Assembly (NCBI GenBank): GCA_008711295.1
Contig: VUYV01000118.1
Span: 2,494,639-2,558,638 of the forward strand
Direction of reading: 5' to 3'
Source: Anarhynchus alexandrinus
Taxonomy: Eukaryota > Chordata > Aves > Charadriiformes > Charadriidae
DNA length: 64,000 bases
Position numbers and translations under genes: made by a program. The notes beneath the pieces are model-generated. The model did not search any database. It was not told the origin of the DNA and saw nothing but the letters and a program-made list of their open reading frames with translations. This document shows, piece after piece, positions 25,251-37,440 of the stretch; within the stretch, counting starts at the first letter, position 1, and each line of letters starts with the position of its first letter.

Positions 25251-25665
25251 TGTTAAAGCCAACCAAATCTTAAGTAACATGTTGCTGCAATACTCCAGGG
25301 GCGAGGGACCATTGCCAACATGAGTAATTGGTTAGTTCGTCACATGTTACTTGGGAAGGGGGACTGGGAAGGGGAACCGAAAAGGGACACTAAAGAGAAC
25401 TATGAACACTCTTGTTGGATAGCAAGTGGTACAAGACAACTGCACAGAAGGACTTTACCCCAAAAATGTTATAAAATAGAACGGAGGTCCCAAAATCATT
25501 TTAGTACCTGAAAAAATTGAAAGTTGTTTCCCAGAAAAATCCACGTGGCACTCCAGATGGTTGGGAAGAGAAATCTCCGTTAGCTGCAGTAAGACTTGAG
25601 AACCTGAGGGTCAAAAAGGGAGTGAACTTGCGCTGATGCTTTGGAGTGATCCAAGGTTCATTGCA
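25251..25665 (+). mobile_element. Possible solo LTR of an avian ERVL-like element
   Basis: The segment opens with TGTTAAAGCCAACC and closes near GATCCAAGGTTCATTGCA, TG...CA ends of the kind seen in avian ERVL LTRs. A TATA-like GTTATAAAATAG at about 25469-25480 sits where an LTR promoter would be, and the length of about 415 bp is plausible. The 5-base flanks do not give a clean target duplication, and no internal region follows. The boundaries and family are therefore tentative. Confidence 0.4.
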
Positions 25666-28559
25666 TTTATCTGACTTCTTCCTACCAAAGTTGCAAAGTT
25701 CCCTGGTATTTTTAGGAAAATGAAAAATTATGGACAGCCTGAGGAAATGCAGTTCTTTTTAAAATGGCCTTGGGTTTAACTACCGTACTGTATTGCTTCA
25801 AAATCCTCTCAAGAACTTCCTTATGTAAGTGAAAAACAGCCTCACAAATTGCCAGGGTGGTTTAAATCAACTTCAGTGCAATAAAAGGTATATGTGCTCC
25901 CTTAGTCAGGGGAGTTGGAAAAAGAGCTATCAATAACAGTATGTCAGATAAACACTGAGGGCAAAGAGAGGACTTTGCTGGGACATGACTTTTTTCATTC
26001 TCTCAGGGATTCTTTTTCTCTTCTGTCTTCAGTTGCTTTTATATCTTTAGCCATGCAGCAGCCAAGGCAGGAGAGGAACTGTCTGACAAAGGTTTCATTG
26101 ACAAAAGTGTATGATTTTTGCTAGAAAGCACTTCCTTCTCTGCTGAAGGCTTTGAAGTGTCGTCTTTGTTCTTTCAGGCTTGTTATTTTTTTTCTCTTTA
26201 AAAATGATAGACAAAATACTTGAAAGTCATCTTTTAGTACAGGCAGAATAACAGGAGCAGCAACAGAAACCCTTCATTTAAAAAGGTATCATCATGCTAA
26301 AATGATGTATTTGAAATATCATTTCTAATCCTTGTTAAGAAAACAGTGCCTTAAATAATTTAAAACTGCTAGTTGAATTTTAAAAACATGTATAATTTAC
26401 TCTTCAAATTGTCTTCTTCCTTCGTTGACTTTCTCAGCGTGCTGTGTCTCTGCCGACTCTGATCTTTGTAACGCTTTCATGTGGCTTGGTTTTACTATCT
26501 GCAAAAAGGATTAATGGAATGAACTCCTTTGTAAAGTACATTGAATTAGCATCAAAAAGTGCCATTGTAAGGCAAAGGATTATTAATGTAGTCTGCTTTT
26601 TAATATTTGAACAGTGTGGTAGATTTTGGTTTTCTAAAACCTGAAATCCTAAATTATTTCTTTTTTTGCTCATTAGCACCAGGCAAGCTCTTTCACATCC
26701 ATACCAACCTACATCCTAGATCCTACATCCTCATACCTAAAACCGAGATCCTGTCACTGCAAGCATGCAGCACTCTCTCTGTAATTCAATAGGTAACTCC
26801 AATTAATCTGGTGCTGTTAATCCCCTTGTGTGAAGACCTGATTCTCTATTGCTGAGTAAATGGAAATTTCAATATTAACTGCATTGGTAGTAGGATCAGA
26901 TCTGTTTCAGACACTGCAGGATCAGGTCCTGCGACTAGTCCTTAAGGTTGCAGGTGAGCAGAAAGACACGTGATAATACTGCCAGCTACGAAGTTACTGT
27001 TCCTAATAATTTCAGTTCAGTCAGACCACAGAGATCAGCAAACCACCAGAGACAACTTCCTGTGGTTTGACACTATAATCCTGTAGTGAAACATGACTGT
27101 GTTAACCTCTTTTTTTTCCTCTTGATTAACTCACTTTTCCTAACGAAAGTTTTAAAGTCCATGATCTCCAGGTTATTATTATCCACCAAAGAGGGCTTCC
27201 CTGGCATGGGTTGGGGAATGAAAGTTTCTTGGCACATAAGGGTGGATGATTACAGCAGTGCAATTCTTTTTGGTGCTTCCAGCCTTAGCGTCCAGATGAA
27301 AAGCTATTTGATACACTTAGCAGTGCCTGTGTCCAAAGCACAGCAAAGCTCCATGCTAGGTAAGATAATGGGGCTTTTTATTCTCCCACCCCACAAATCA
27401 GTAGCTCTTCTGCATGTATGTCTGCAGGAGTGCTTGTCTGTGTGTTTTTCTCTTTGCTCTAACTTGGTGGTTGAGGGAAAACTGGACAGAAGCTTAAAGC
27501 TAAGTAGAGTAGCAGCAAGATAGGCTGCTGTTACACACACTCAAACCCATGGGTTTAGAAAAAAAAAAGGCAAGAAAAACAAGAGCCAGGTAATGCCATG
27601 AGTGTATTAGTCCATCGATGGTGTTTTCTGTATCGCAGGTATTTCATATCATTGTCAAAACCCCACAGTTCGCAGGGCTCGTGCTACCCACAAGTCTGCT
27701 CATCCAGACTCTTCTCTTCTCATGAGTTCTGGGTGCTGCCCCCCCCTAGCTGTTTTTCCCAGGATCCATGCGGAATCACACACTGCACATCTGTATGACA
27801 CTTGCACTCTCAGCAGCACATTAAACAGTTCAGTGCCAAACTCCTGCCAAGGGAAGAGCAGCCTCACTGTTGAAGCGACGAACTGCACTGGCCGTTCCCA
27901 GCAACCCCAGTCACCGTGTGGAGTGCCCTGAGGGTCCTTTCTCTGACCCTACAGAGATGGGTACGAGCTCATCCTGCTCTGCCTGTGCTCCACAGCAGCT
28001 CAATGAGAGCCACCATTGCTGCACAAGCACAGGACTGTTCCTGAGCTGATAAAGCCTTTAAAGCGATAAGGTAGTGTCGATAAGGTAGCGTAATTCAGAG
28101 AAATTGTCACAATAACACCGTAAACTGCCCTCGTGTAAATACCTTAAAATCCAGAGAGGCTAATTCTGCCTCTTCAGCCATCCATCTGCACAGACGTCTT
28201 ACTGCTATCTCCCTGAGCTTAACAACTGAGCTGGGTGAAATTTTATAAACTGTGAGTTTTCAACACAACGCTTGCCCAGAATTTCCTAAATTTTTTAGAA
28301 AGGTAAAAAAAAAGGAGTATTTTTAGTGGTGGCTGTTACTGTTGGGAAGTCCATCTCATTTCTGCTGAGCTGAATTTTCCTTGGCTTTCATAATTGGGAT
28401 AGTTTAGAGGTCAGTCTTTATGATCTGTAAGTAATCACAGTCACTGGGATTTACAGGAGAAAAAGATAATTCGTTGCCCCCTGTCCCTTCTGCTGCTCCT
28501 CCCACTCCTCCAGGATTGCGGTAGCAGCTTCTTAGAGAAAATAAACCCCAATAAACCAG
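25666..28559. other. Non-coding stretch with two short tandem duplications
   Basis: No gene recognised. A 14-base unit starting CCTACATCCT is repeated at 26708-26721 and 26722-26735. Another, GATAAGGTAG plus four bases, is repeated at 28065-28078 and 28079-28092 with 12 of 14 matches. The frame at 27086-27523 (145 codons) is unrecognised and probably random. Confidence 0.55.
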
Positions 28560-28960
28560 CCTAAACACTGTTTTTTTTCAAATCCCCATTCTTAGCATAA
28601 GCAATGCTCAGCTGGAAGCCTAATAAAACCTTTGAACCGGTAATTTGCGCCCATTCTTTTAAAGCCTTTTCCCATTTTAAATATTAGTATAAAAAGGGGA
28701 TTTGAGGAATCAGTATCGCCAAAGCAAACATTCGACACACTGTTATATTAGACTTATATAATATAAAGCTTAGGCACATGAACCCAAGCTGCTGCTGCTG
28801 TTCTGCAAACCAGTGCTTACGTCTGCCATAGGGACAAAAGTGCTGGAAAAAAATCCGTTTCTCTGTTTGTCTATGTGTGCACGCGCACGCTGGTTTTAAA
28901 TAGTAGGAGGATTGCACCACATTGGTATGGCAACAAACTGTAAAAAGAAACTCCTCCTAT
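28560..28960. other. Repeat-free stretch, weak enhancer candidate
   Basis: AT-rich, with ATAATATAAAG and TAATTTG-type cores and the alternating purine-pyrimidine run GTGTGCACGCGCACGC near 28876-28891. There is no exon. Calling it regulatory is a guess from texture. Confidence 0.2.
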
Positions 28961-30314
28961 TTAAGGCTCTGAAGGATATTGACTAATTTCTATCTTTCAT
29001 CATGAAAACAGTACACTGACACACTTTTTCTTTGCTGTGCCACAGATATTTATGTTTGGATGTTGTCGTGGAAACTAACTGGGCTGAAATGTCACTTTGG
29101 GTTCTGTTTCTGAAAGGATGCAGCGTGATACCGGATTTCAGACCCAGATCTTCCAAGTGTGCGTTTAACTTTATGGACCAGAGCATATAACGCTAAATCC
29201 CCATGTGTTTCTAGGACTCAGCTACTGGATCTTGGAAGCAGAGAGAGGGATGTAAAAATTCTCGTAGTAATAAACAAGTAGTTTAGTGTGCAGAGGGTTT
29301 AATGAAAGCTACTTTTCAACATCTCTCCCTCTCTTTTCCTCCCTCTAATGTGTTTTCTGATGCTTTGGGGGCAGGGGAGGCTCCTCTAAGCATTTGGGAG
29401 CTGTCTCCCCTATCCAATTCCCTGTTTAATCATGAAATCTGTTAGAAACTTAACTTTAAGGTCTTTACTCCTTTGATAGGTTTGGTTGAAATTAGTCAAT
29501 GATTAGAAATTTTGGGGATAGAAGGGAATGGAGAAGAAATCCATACAACGCTAGCACTTAAGCCTTGTTTCTTTAGGCGTCCAGCTAAAACATTTAACAC
29601 GTTCAAGGTGAAAAGCAACGTGGTAGTCTGATGCTCTGTATTTGTCATCTATACTTGCAAATCCAACACTGAAGCATTAGGTTTCTGCTGGAAAGAGAAA
29701 CAAACTGAAAACAATAGGAGAAACCACAGAGCCTTGCCTGGAGTTCAAAGATTTGTGCAGAGACAGGGCTGAGCCCACTGCGGGGAATTAAGTCATTTCC
29801 CATGCACCAGTTATAAAAGGGACAGCCCCAGTACTGGGACTGGGGTTATGGGTGAGCTGGGGGCAGTCTGCTTGCTTTGCTTGGGAGCAAAGGGGTGGAC
29901 TTGGTTTAGTGTCTTCTCCCTGTCACTGCTGTCCTGTCTGCCGTGTGTTCATTCATGCTAGCAGAAAATATGTCTGACAGGAAAATATAGGTATTTAAAC
30001 TCTTAACTGAGTTCTCTTAGTAGTTTCCAGGCTCCCTAGGCTCTGCTTGTACCTGAAGTAGTCCTCTTAATGCAATCCTAGCAGTGGAGAGTGAAGATGG
30101 GGGAAGTTCTAAATATGTTTGTTTCTGAAGACAGTATTTGGAAAAAAACCCACCCAGGTAGCCAAGAGTACCCAAGAGCAGAAAATACTGTTTTAAAGAG
30201 GAATATCTTTGTTTTTCTAACTCTTCAGAACAAGGGAGCAGTTTTAAAATAAAAACCTGAGTTTAATGAATGATACCAGAAAGTGCTGCTTGACTGCTGC
30301 CCCTGAATCACACT
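28961..30314. other. Non-coding stretch, nothing recognised
   Basis: No repeat family or coding frame is seen. Confidence 0.55.
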
Positions 30315-30364
30315 AGGTTCTCCTCAGCAGCGCATCAGCAGAGGCACAGATTTCCCTGGGAATT
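30315..30364 (+). repeat. 50-bp local direct repeat, copy A (empty site)
   Basis: Matches 30973-31022 at 46 of 50 bases. It is followed directly by AAAAAG, so the junction reads GGGAATTAAAAAG without interruption. That is the arrangement expected before the CR1 insertion seen next to copy B. AGATTTCCCTGGGA is itself repeated in tandem at 30350-30363 and 30370-30383. Confidence 0.85.
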
Positions 30365-30972
30365 AAAAAGATTTCCCTGGGATGGAGTTGACTTTCTTAC
30401 TAGCGGCTGGTATAGTGCTGTGCTTTGGATTTGGGATGAGAATGGTGTTGGCAGCACATTGGTGGCTTTGGTTGTTGTTGTTAAGCCGTCAAGGTCTTTT
30501 TTGCTCCTCACAGCACCCCGCCAGCGAGTAGGCTGGGGGTGCACAAAGAGTTAGGAGGAGACACAGCCGGCACAGCTGACCCCAACCGACCAAGGGGATA
30601 TCCCATACCATATGGTGTCACACTCGGTAGATAAAGCTGGGGGGGGAAGAAGGAAGGGGGAGACGTTTGGAGTTATGGCGTTTTGTCTTCCCAAATAACC
30701 ATCACGTGTGATGGAGCCCTGCTTTCCTGGAGGTGGCTGAACACCCGCCTGCCGATGGGAAGCAGGGAATTAATTCCATGTTTTGCTTTCCTTCCGTGCG
30801 CAGCTTTTGCTTTACTTATTCAACTGTCTTTATCTCAATCCTTGAATTTTCACACTTTTGCTCTTCTGATTCTCTCCCCCATCCCACCGTGGGGGGCAGT
30901 GAGCGAGCGGCTGCGTGGGGCGTAGTTGCGGGCTGGGGTTAAACCACGACACTGCCACACATGAAACATGCC

Positions 30973-31022
30973 AGGTTCTCCTCAGCAGCACATCCACAGA
31001 GGCACAGATTACCCTGGGAATT
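30973..31022 (+). repeat. 50-bp local direct repeat, copy B (CR1-occupied)
   Basis: Matches 30315-30364 with four substitutions. At its right end the CR1 at 31023 begins, and on the far side of that CR1 the sequence resumes as AATTAAAAAG, as in copy A. The two copies are about 0.66 kb apart. The origin of the repeat unit is unknown. Confidence 0.85.
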
Positions 31023-31095
31023 CATAGAATCGTAGAATGGTTTAGGTTGGAAGGGACCTTGAAGATCGTTGAGTTCCAAACCCCTGCCGTGGGCA
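31023..31095 (-). mobile_element. Very short 5'-truncated CR1 insertion
   Basis: Only about 73 bases of the CR1 3' end are present, in antisense. The plus strand starts CATAGAATCGTAGAATGG, then GGTTGGAAGGGACCTTGAAG, and breaks off after CCTGCCGTGGGCA. The terminal repeat lies at the left, as expected for a minus-strand element. AATT occurs on both sides and probably marks the insertion point or microhomology. Confidence 0.93.
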
Positions 31096-31739
31096 ATTAA
31101 AAAGGAAAAAAAAAATGGTCGTGCATGTGCATGTGAGATGCTCTCACTAAAAAAGAACCTCGGAGGTACCGTTCCTCTGCTTCCCCATCGTGCCTGTCCT
31201 AGACCCGTCTGCCCTGTGTTTCGCACCGTCCAGCTCCTTAGCAGGACACGGTGCTGCAAGTGTGGAGGGGCCAAATGAAACCTAGATGCACAAGTATGTC
31301 ACTGTTTTTCCTTTGCTCGTGGCATAAATCAAAAAGAAAAAAAAATACCTGTTAGCGCAGAGCTCAGGTTTGTTTATTTTTTTGCCAGCTGCAACATGCT
31401 ACCCTCTTAGGGGATCACGTAAAACCAGTCACGGTTTAGGCTGGAGTGACATGTCAAACCCAAACTGGAGGCCTGGCCCCTCTCAATGAATTACAACCTT
31501 GTCAGGAACCTATTATATATATACATATATACATATATACATACATAAAGAAGTTTTTTTTAAATTAAGGTAGGTTTTTTATCAAATCAAATACCTGCAC
31601 ACTAAATTATACTTCTGGTGCCAGCCTGACTCTCCCTCTCCCTTCCCTGCTCTCTTTCCCTCAGCGTTACGATACAGGGGGTTTTGTTCCGCGGAGGGGG
31701 TGGATGGCGAGGGGGTGCTGCTGAGGAAACACTGTTTGA
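31096..31739. other. Non-coding stretch with a TATA/ACAT microsatellite
   Basis: A (TA)n-(ACATATAT)n simple repeat occupies 31511-31547. Nothing else is recognised. Confidence 0.65.
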
Positions 31740-32430
31740 CCTTGCCACATGTTTTGTTTTTGGATATTTACCACAACATGTCCCAGCGCTGTTGCCTTAA
31801 TGATAAAAATATTCAGAGTCAAAGAGAGGAGGCCCGGGGTGGCGGGTGAGAGGAAGGAAGGTGAATCAGTAATAGAGTGCAGCCATCAAAGATGTTTACT
31901 CATCTGTTTTCTGAAACAAGTTTGTTTTGTTTATTAATAGGGCTTGAAATGCCAAGGGGAGAGTTTAAGGTGAACTAAAAATGCCATATGTTCCTCTGGC
32001 ATGGAGTCTCCTTTTGTACTTGCTAAAATTAGGTGCTGGCTTTTCCCTTTTTATCCACCTCCTCCCTCTGGGGAATAGATGCTATTGTTGTTTTAGAGGA
32101 GGCCAGAAAGCTCAGCAAATGAAGGAGTGAAAGTTCACTGGAGGACTGTTTAATCCCTGGCCCAGCAGCTTCTGTAGTCAGATACATAAGCTACTTCAAA
32201 ATGGTAAACACAATAATTTTAAAAAAAAATAAAATGAAGAAGCTTTCAACTCATCATCTTTTCCATGGAGGAAAAGGGGAATAATTGTTATGAACAAACA
32301 TCATCTTTCATGCACAACTCTGCATACAGCCAGGAGATGCTTCTGCTGTAATTATGGCCTTCCAGGGGAAGAAGTTACACACAGGACATTAGACAAATTA
32401 AACTGATATACAGCATCCCTGTGCCTAATA
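31740..32430. other. Candidate conserved non-coding block (enhancer-like)
   Basis: About 690 bases without repeat signature. It holds several binding-site-like cores: TTAATGAT near 31797-31804, a TCF-type ATCAAAG near 31886, TTATTAATAG near 31931, and TAATTATGG near 32350. There is no protein frame. I infer possible enhancer function from motif density and composition only. Confidence 0.3.
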
Positions 32431-35400
32431 GTTTGATCATGTAGTGTATCCTCATGAGGGGAAAAGTCTGTACCTGGTTAACAATACATCCAGCTAAACA
32501 TTGGCATAAAATCCTTCCTTTGTGTGCTTCCGAGGAGCATTATGGTTTGGTTTTTAGAGAACTGAATTCAGAGCACACTTGGGGGGTGTGGGGAGAAAAG
32601 TTTTCCTCAAGGGGACCTCCACAAACCGTGACCATTTCTGTTCAGAGAACATAATGAAAAACTCTTACTAATCCTATATCATGCATGTCTGGGCATTGAG
32701 CTCATGTGCAAGCTGAAAGAGGCTCGTGCTTGTAGGATCAATTGCAAATTTAATACAGGGTGATAGAATACGCTAGTGTCTGAGCATACCAGCACTGCAT
32801 TCACTCCGGTCTGGGCTGAGGCTGCCCTACACTCAAGCAATTATTTGTTATGCAAGATGAGAGGGTGAAGGAATGCTTTGGAGGAAAGACCGCATTTCAT
32901 AGACCGTTCGTGGAAGTGCCTGTGCTGATGGACACATGGAGGTAAAGAATGGAGAAGAACCTCAGAGCAGAGCTGAAAGAGACATCTGATGTTCTCTCCT
33001 TTGCTTCTGCCTCAGGAAGGGACATTTGGATTTTCGTTATTAAAAAGCTGTAAAGGAAATATGTGGCATTTCTTGATATTTGAGATTGACAATGATGAAA
33101 TAAGCTGAAGTTAAGATAAAAGGAAAGTAGACCTATGAGGTGAAGAGAGGAGAGAGAACCTCACAGAAAAGACTGGATGTGTTAAGATACTCTGTACATA
33201 GCCGGAGGGGGGAATCGACTTCAAACAAGAAAAACTACACTGTGATGGAGGTGTTAGGGGTCTAGAGGTCCGTTTCTGATGGTTTGGACACTTTCACTCA
33301 GCACTGAACCTCAGTCTCTTGCCCCAGTTGTGTAGTATGACCAACATTGCCCTTCTGAGCATTGATCTCGGGACCCTAAAACCCAGAGTCACTCTGGTTC
33401 AGGCTTTTATCATCTGAACAGGAGCTGGTGAGGTCAGAGTCAAGCACCAATTCAGACTGAGATTTAATATGTTCGGGAATATTAAGGCAACTAAATCTAG
33501 CAGGATTATGATGTTTCTGTAGGTCTTGTCTGACTACTAGTTCATCAAATCCAAGAAGCAGAAATGAGTTCCTTGACATTCAAGGTCTTACACAGTCTCC
33601 CCAGTAAGCACATCTCCTTCAGGACAAGGTAACCTCGGAGCTGCGCTGCCTGCTGAGGTCCTGCCTATCTCCTCTGTTGCCTTATTGTACCCCCAGCTCT
33701 GAAGGGGGCAGAAATCAATCACTCCAGGCAATGGCTCAGAGAAAAAATGTTAAATGTATGTAGTCATTTAATTGCATTATAGCCCTTATTAAATAAAGGT
33801 ACAGGAGAACATAAAGGTGGCCTGCTTCTATTTTTGATGCAGATATTATGTAAATTTATGTACCTGATTATGCCAATCTCGTGAACCCCCTCAGGTTTCT
33901 GAACAATTTCCAAGCTGTTCCCCTTACTCAGTGTGGAAAACTTTGTCGTTTTGTTCTGGTCTTGAAGTGGGGCCTGCTAAACCTCCGTCGACCATCAATG
34001 TGTGTCTGTGTGTGCAAATGTGTGTGTGCTCCCTTGCTTTCCTGCAAGCCACGGGCTGAATCTGGCACCGGTTTTTCTGGCTGGTTGAAGAAAAGTGTGT
34101 TTCTGAGGTGAAAAATTTGCCTTTTAAATTTCTATATAGCTTATACCAAGATTATAATTCATATCCAGGGCTGAATACCAAATGACCCTGTTACTCATTT
34201 CCACAAATATTCTGAAAGGCGAAGAGTGAGGCAAGGGAAAATACTGGCCTGAATCCAATGCTGTTAGAACCCAAAATCAATGGCATTTATATGAAGGTTG
34301 GATTTGGCCTCCTCCATCTTTCATTTAAAGCTATAAGATTAACAGAATATAAATATTGCATGATGCCTCAGAGCTGCACCAGCAAATCTGCTCAAAGACG
34401 CATCTTTCCATATTGAACAAGGCAAATATTGTAAAGTGAAGTCTCCATAACAAAGACCTCGTCTCCTGGAAAAACTGTTAGTAACTGTTCTGGATATTGT
34501 ATGTTACGAGGTACTTGTGAAGACTAAAACTTGGAGGATGAGCCCTCCAAACATGAAAAAGAAGCTCCTCTTTGGCAATAACAGAACAATCCACAGTGGC
34601 TGTTTACATGATACATCATTAGTAAAAGTTTTCGTCAAACTTAGTCCTTCTGGTTCCATGCTGACAGACCCATGTATTATCCCAAGAATTTTCCAGAAGT
34701 AAGAAAGAGAAGGAAATATGAACCTTATTATAAGGAAGATAAACTCACTGGAAAATGTACTGAAGTTTTTTCAAGGATCTTGCAGTCGAACGGGATTTAC
34801 TTTGACATCTACTGTGAATTATGGTTTATTTCCACTCTGTTCAGTGTGGTGGACAGTACTGTGGAAACAGCTCAGAGTTTTTAATCGTGAAATAATCATC
34901 TTTATATCTGACACCAAGAATGCTACATCTCTGTGCCAGGTCGGATGCTACTGGTGATTCTTGTTGAAATGCTAAGGAATGTGGTATGTCCTTGCAAAAC
35001 CCCATCCCGCCATCAGTGCTCTTCCATGCCTGGAGCATTGACTAATGACATTCTAAATCTTTGCATATCTGATGCCAATTGTTCACTCGCCCATGAAGCC
35101 CAAGGAGGTGATACAGCAAAATAGTGACCAAGCACATGTTTAACTTCCATTTTGGAATCATTGCTCTCCGGGATTGAAATATTGAGATAAAACATATGGG
35201 TTTCAGCTGTGTCTCTAGGGATGCAAAGTTATAGTCCTGTAGAATACATATTGTGTATAATGCATGGTTGTTATTTCTACATTAGCACTGCCAGTGCTGG
35301 AGTTGGCTGTTAGCGTGTCATTCTCCTGACACATCATTAATAAACAGGTAATTTCATACCTGATTTCCATAGAGTGTCATGCTGAAAACCACCTGGGTTT

Positions 35401-37049
35401 CAGTTTTCATCGACATTTAAAATAATAAAAAAAAAAAGAAGATGCAGACTGAAAAGTGGTGGTTATATTTGAACTAGGACTGGTCTAAGTGACTAATGGA
35501 TCAATGAGGTTTGAACAAGCATACATGCTGGAAGGAGAAAAAGTGTGAGTGGAACCTATGAGGCTCCACATGCCCAGTTGTTCTGAAGGAGATTTCCCAG
35601 CATTAGCTTCACAGTTAGGAACCTTTTACTCAACAGGGATCTTACTCAAATCTTCGTTGCTACAATAGTATATGCATCAATCCTTCATTATGTCTTATCC
35701 CGTGGATATGGAGAGCGATTTATTCCCTTTCATTTCAGCATTTCATGTATTTGAAGACCTGATGTATGTTCCTTCTGTCTTTTCTTACTTTGGCTGAATA
35801 ACTTCAGTTCTTTCCACTTTCCTGTGTATCATTTCACAAAAAAAAACCCAAACCCTGTCCTGTACTCACTAATCCCAATTAATTTTGCAATTGATCCTTT
35901 TCCAGAAGTTGTTACAGGAGTCTGCGTTTGCCAGCAGGTGTCACCATAAGAGAACAATCATATCAAGCTCTGGAACGCAACAGTGTCTTGCAGGAAATGC
36001 AATTTCTGTCTCGGCGGTTATCTCTGTTTTGCATACCGTTGCAGCTCATTTATTCCATAGTGACCTGTCACTTTTTTAGAAAATAAATATGTCCTGAAAG
36101 CAAGAGACCCCCTACCAAAGGAAAACGCACCAAGTCTGGAAAAGGAGCTTGGCAAAGTTATGAGGGGTTTACGAAGTGGTTGCTGGCTGGTGGCAGCAGA
36201 GAACTGGGTTGGGATTCGGCGTGGCATAGGCCCCTGGGTGTAGGTGTCCCATAAATGTGGACTCCTTGAGGGTCCCGCACACTGAGAGCACAGGCAGCTT
36301 CCCTCCACAGACTGCCTCCTGCGCTTCAGCATTGTTTAGCAGTACCTTCATCTGTGTTTAGCGGTCAGTAACCTCTTCAGATACGAGCATTTGCACAAGA
36401 GCTAAGGGAAAGGTTCAGATTTGTGTTGCAAACTCCAACTGTAATTTATTGCAAGGGTATCCGTGAGATAAGTGAGTATCTCATTGTTTTCTTTCTCTGC
36501 CTCTCTTTTTCGGCCTTAGCTTGCTGAGGGATTTCTGAGTCAAACCTCTCCCTGCCCCACCAGTTTGCACAAACCAGTGTGAACAAGTGGCCATTCAAGT
36601 GCCATATTCTGATTGTGCAGACAAGAGGCTTCAACACAAACTGGGTTTCCCCCCGAGGTTCATCATGATTTTCTGTTGTGGGGACAGGGATGTAATACAC
36701 ATCTGTAACTCTGCAGGGGTTTTTAAGGGTGGTTCTGGCTGAGTTGGTCATTTTTGTGCAAGCGTGGGGAACTGCAGTACGACCTGCATCGTAGGAATTG
36801 GAACGTGCTATTGAAAGGGTTTGAGAAAATGTATCTTGATTTTTCCTTTCTTGATTAAACCAGCAACTGCTGCGTAAATATTGGAAATAAAACCTGCTGC
36901 AAACTGAAGGATTAGTATTTAGCTCTTTATCTAAATACGCTCCATTCCCCTCATGTCCCCTCCCCAAAATAAAATAGTGGTGTTTGAAATTTCCAGGGAA
37001 GCTTAAGGCCTAAAGCATTGGGTGAGATGTAAATTTCTTAAAATATTTA
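32431..37049. other. Non-coding stretch, nothing recognised
   Basis: Contains a short (TG)n-like region near 33998-34030. The longest frame in the window (36446-36967 minus, 173 codons) lies here. It has no recognisable domain, no repeat match and unusual composition for a protein, so I treat it as chance. Confidence 0.55.
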
Positions 37050-37440
37050 TCCATCCATAAGTGGCTACATATTTGACATTATTATAGGGTTTCTCAGTGT
37101 TCCATTTTATTAAAAAATATTTATTTGGTTTCTAAGATTACTGCTTCTCTGACCACAGAAAATTCAATTACCGAAAACTGCAGCTATCAAATTGGTTGAA
37201 AATAAATAGCCTTTTATCCAAACCTGGCATGGGCTGGTTTACTTTTAATACGTAGCCATAAAAAAAAGAAGCTCTTTCCACAGAGAGCCGGTTGGTTACA
37301 GAGCAAGAAGCCAAGGAATACTTTGCATCATCAGGTTTTATTTAAAATAAGGTAGGGAGGGGGTAGAAAATAAGTCGTTATGAGACTAATTAGCTGTTCA
37401 TTTTTCTCTTTTGTTTCAACAAGTAACAGAAGATTTCTCA
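37050..37440. other. Repeat-free AT-rich stretch, weak enhancer candidate
   Basis: Contains AATTCAATTACCG, AGACTAATTAGCTG and several TTTATT cores with no coding frame. Possibly constrained, but unproven. Confidence 0.22.

Noticed and set aside
27086..27523. 145-codon frame with hydrophobic N-terminus
   Set aside because: The start resembles a signal peptide by chance. The rest has no recognisable fold or family.
36446..36967. 173-codon minus-strand frame, the longest N-free one in the window
   Set aside because: No domain or family is recognisable, and a rough estimate gives about one such frame by chance in 64 kb read in six frames.
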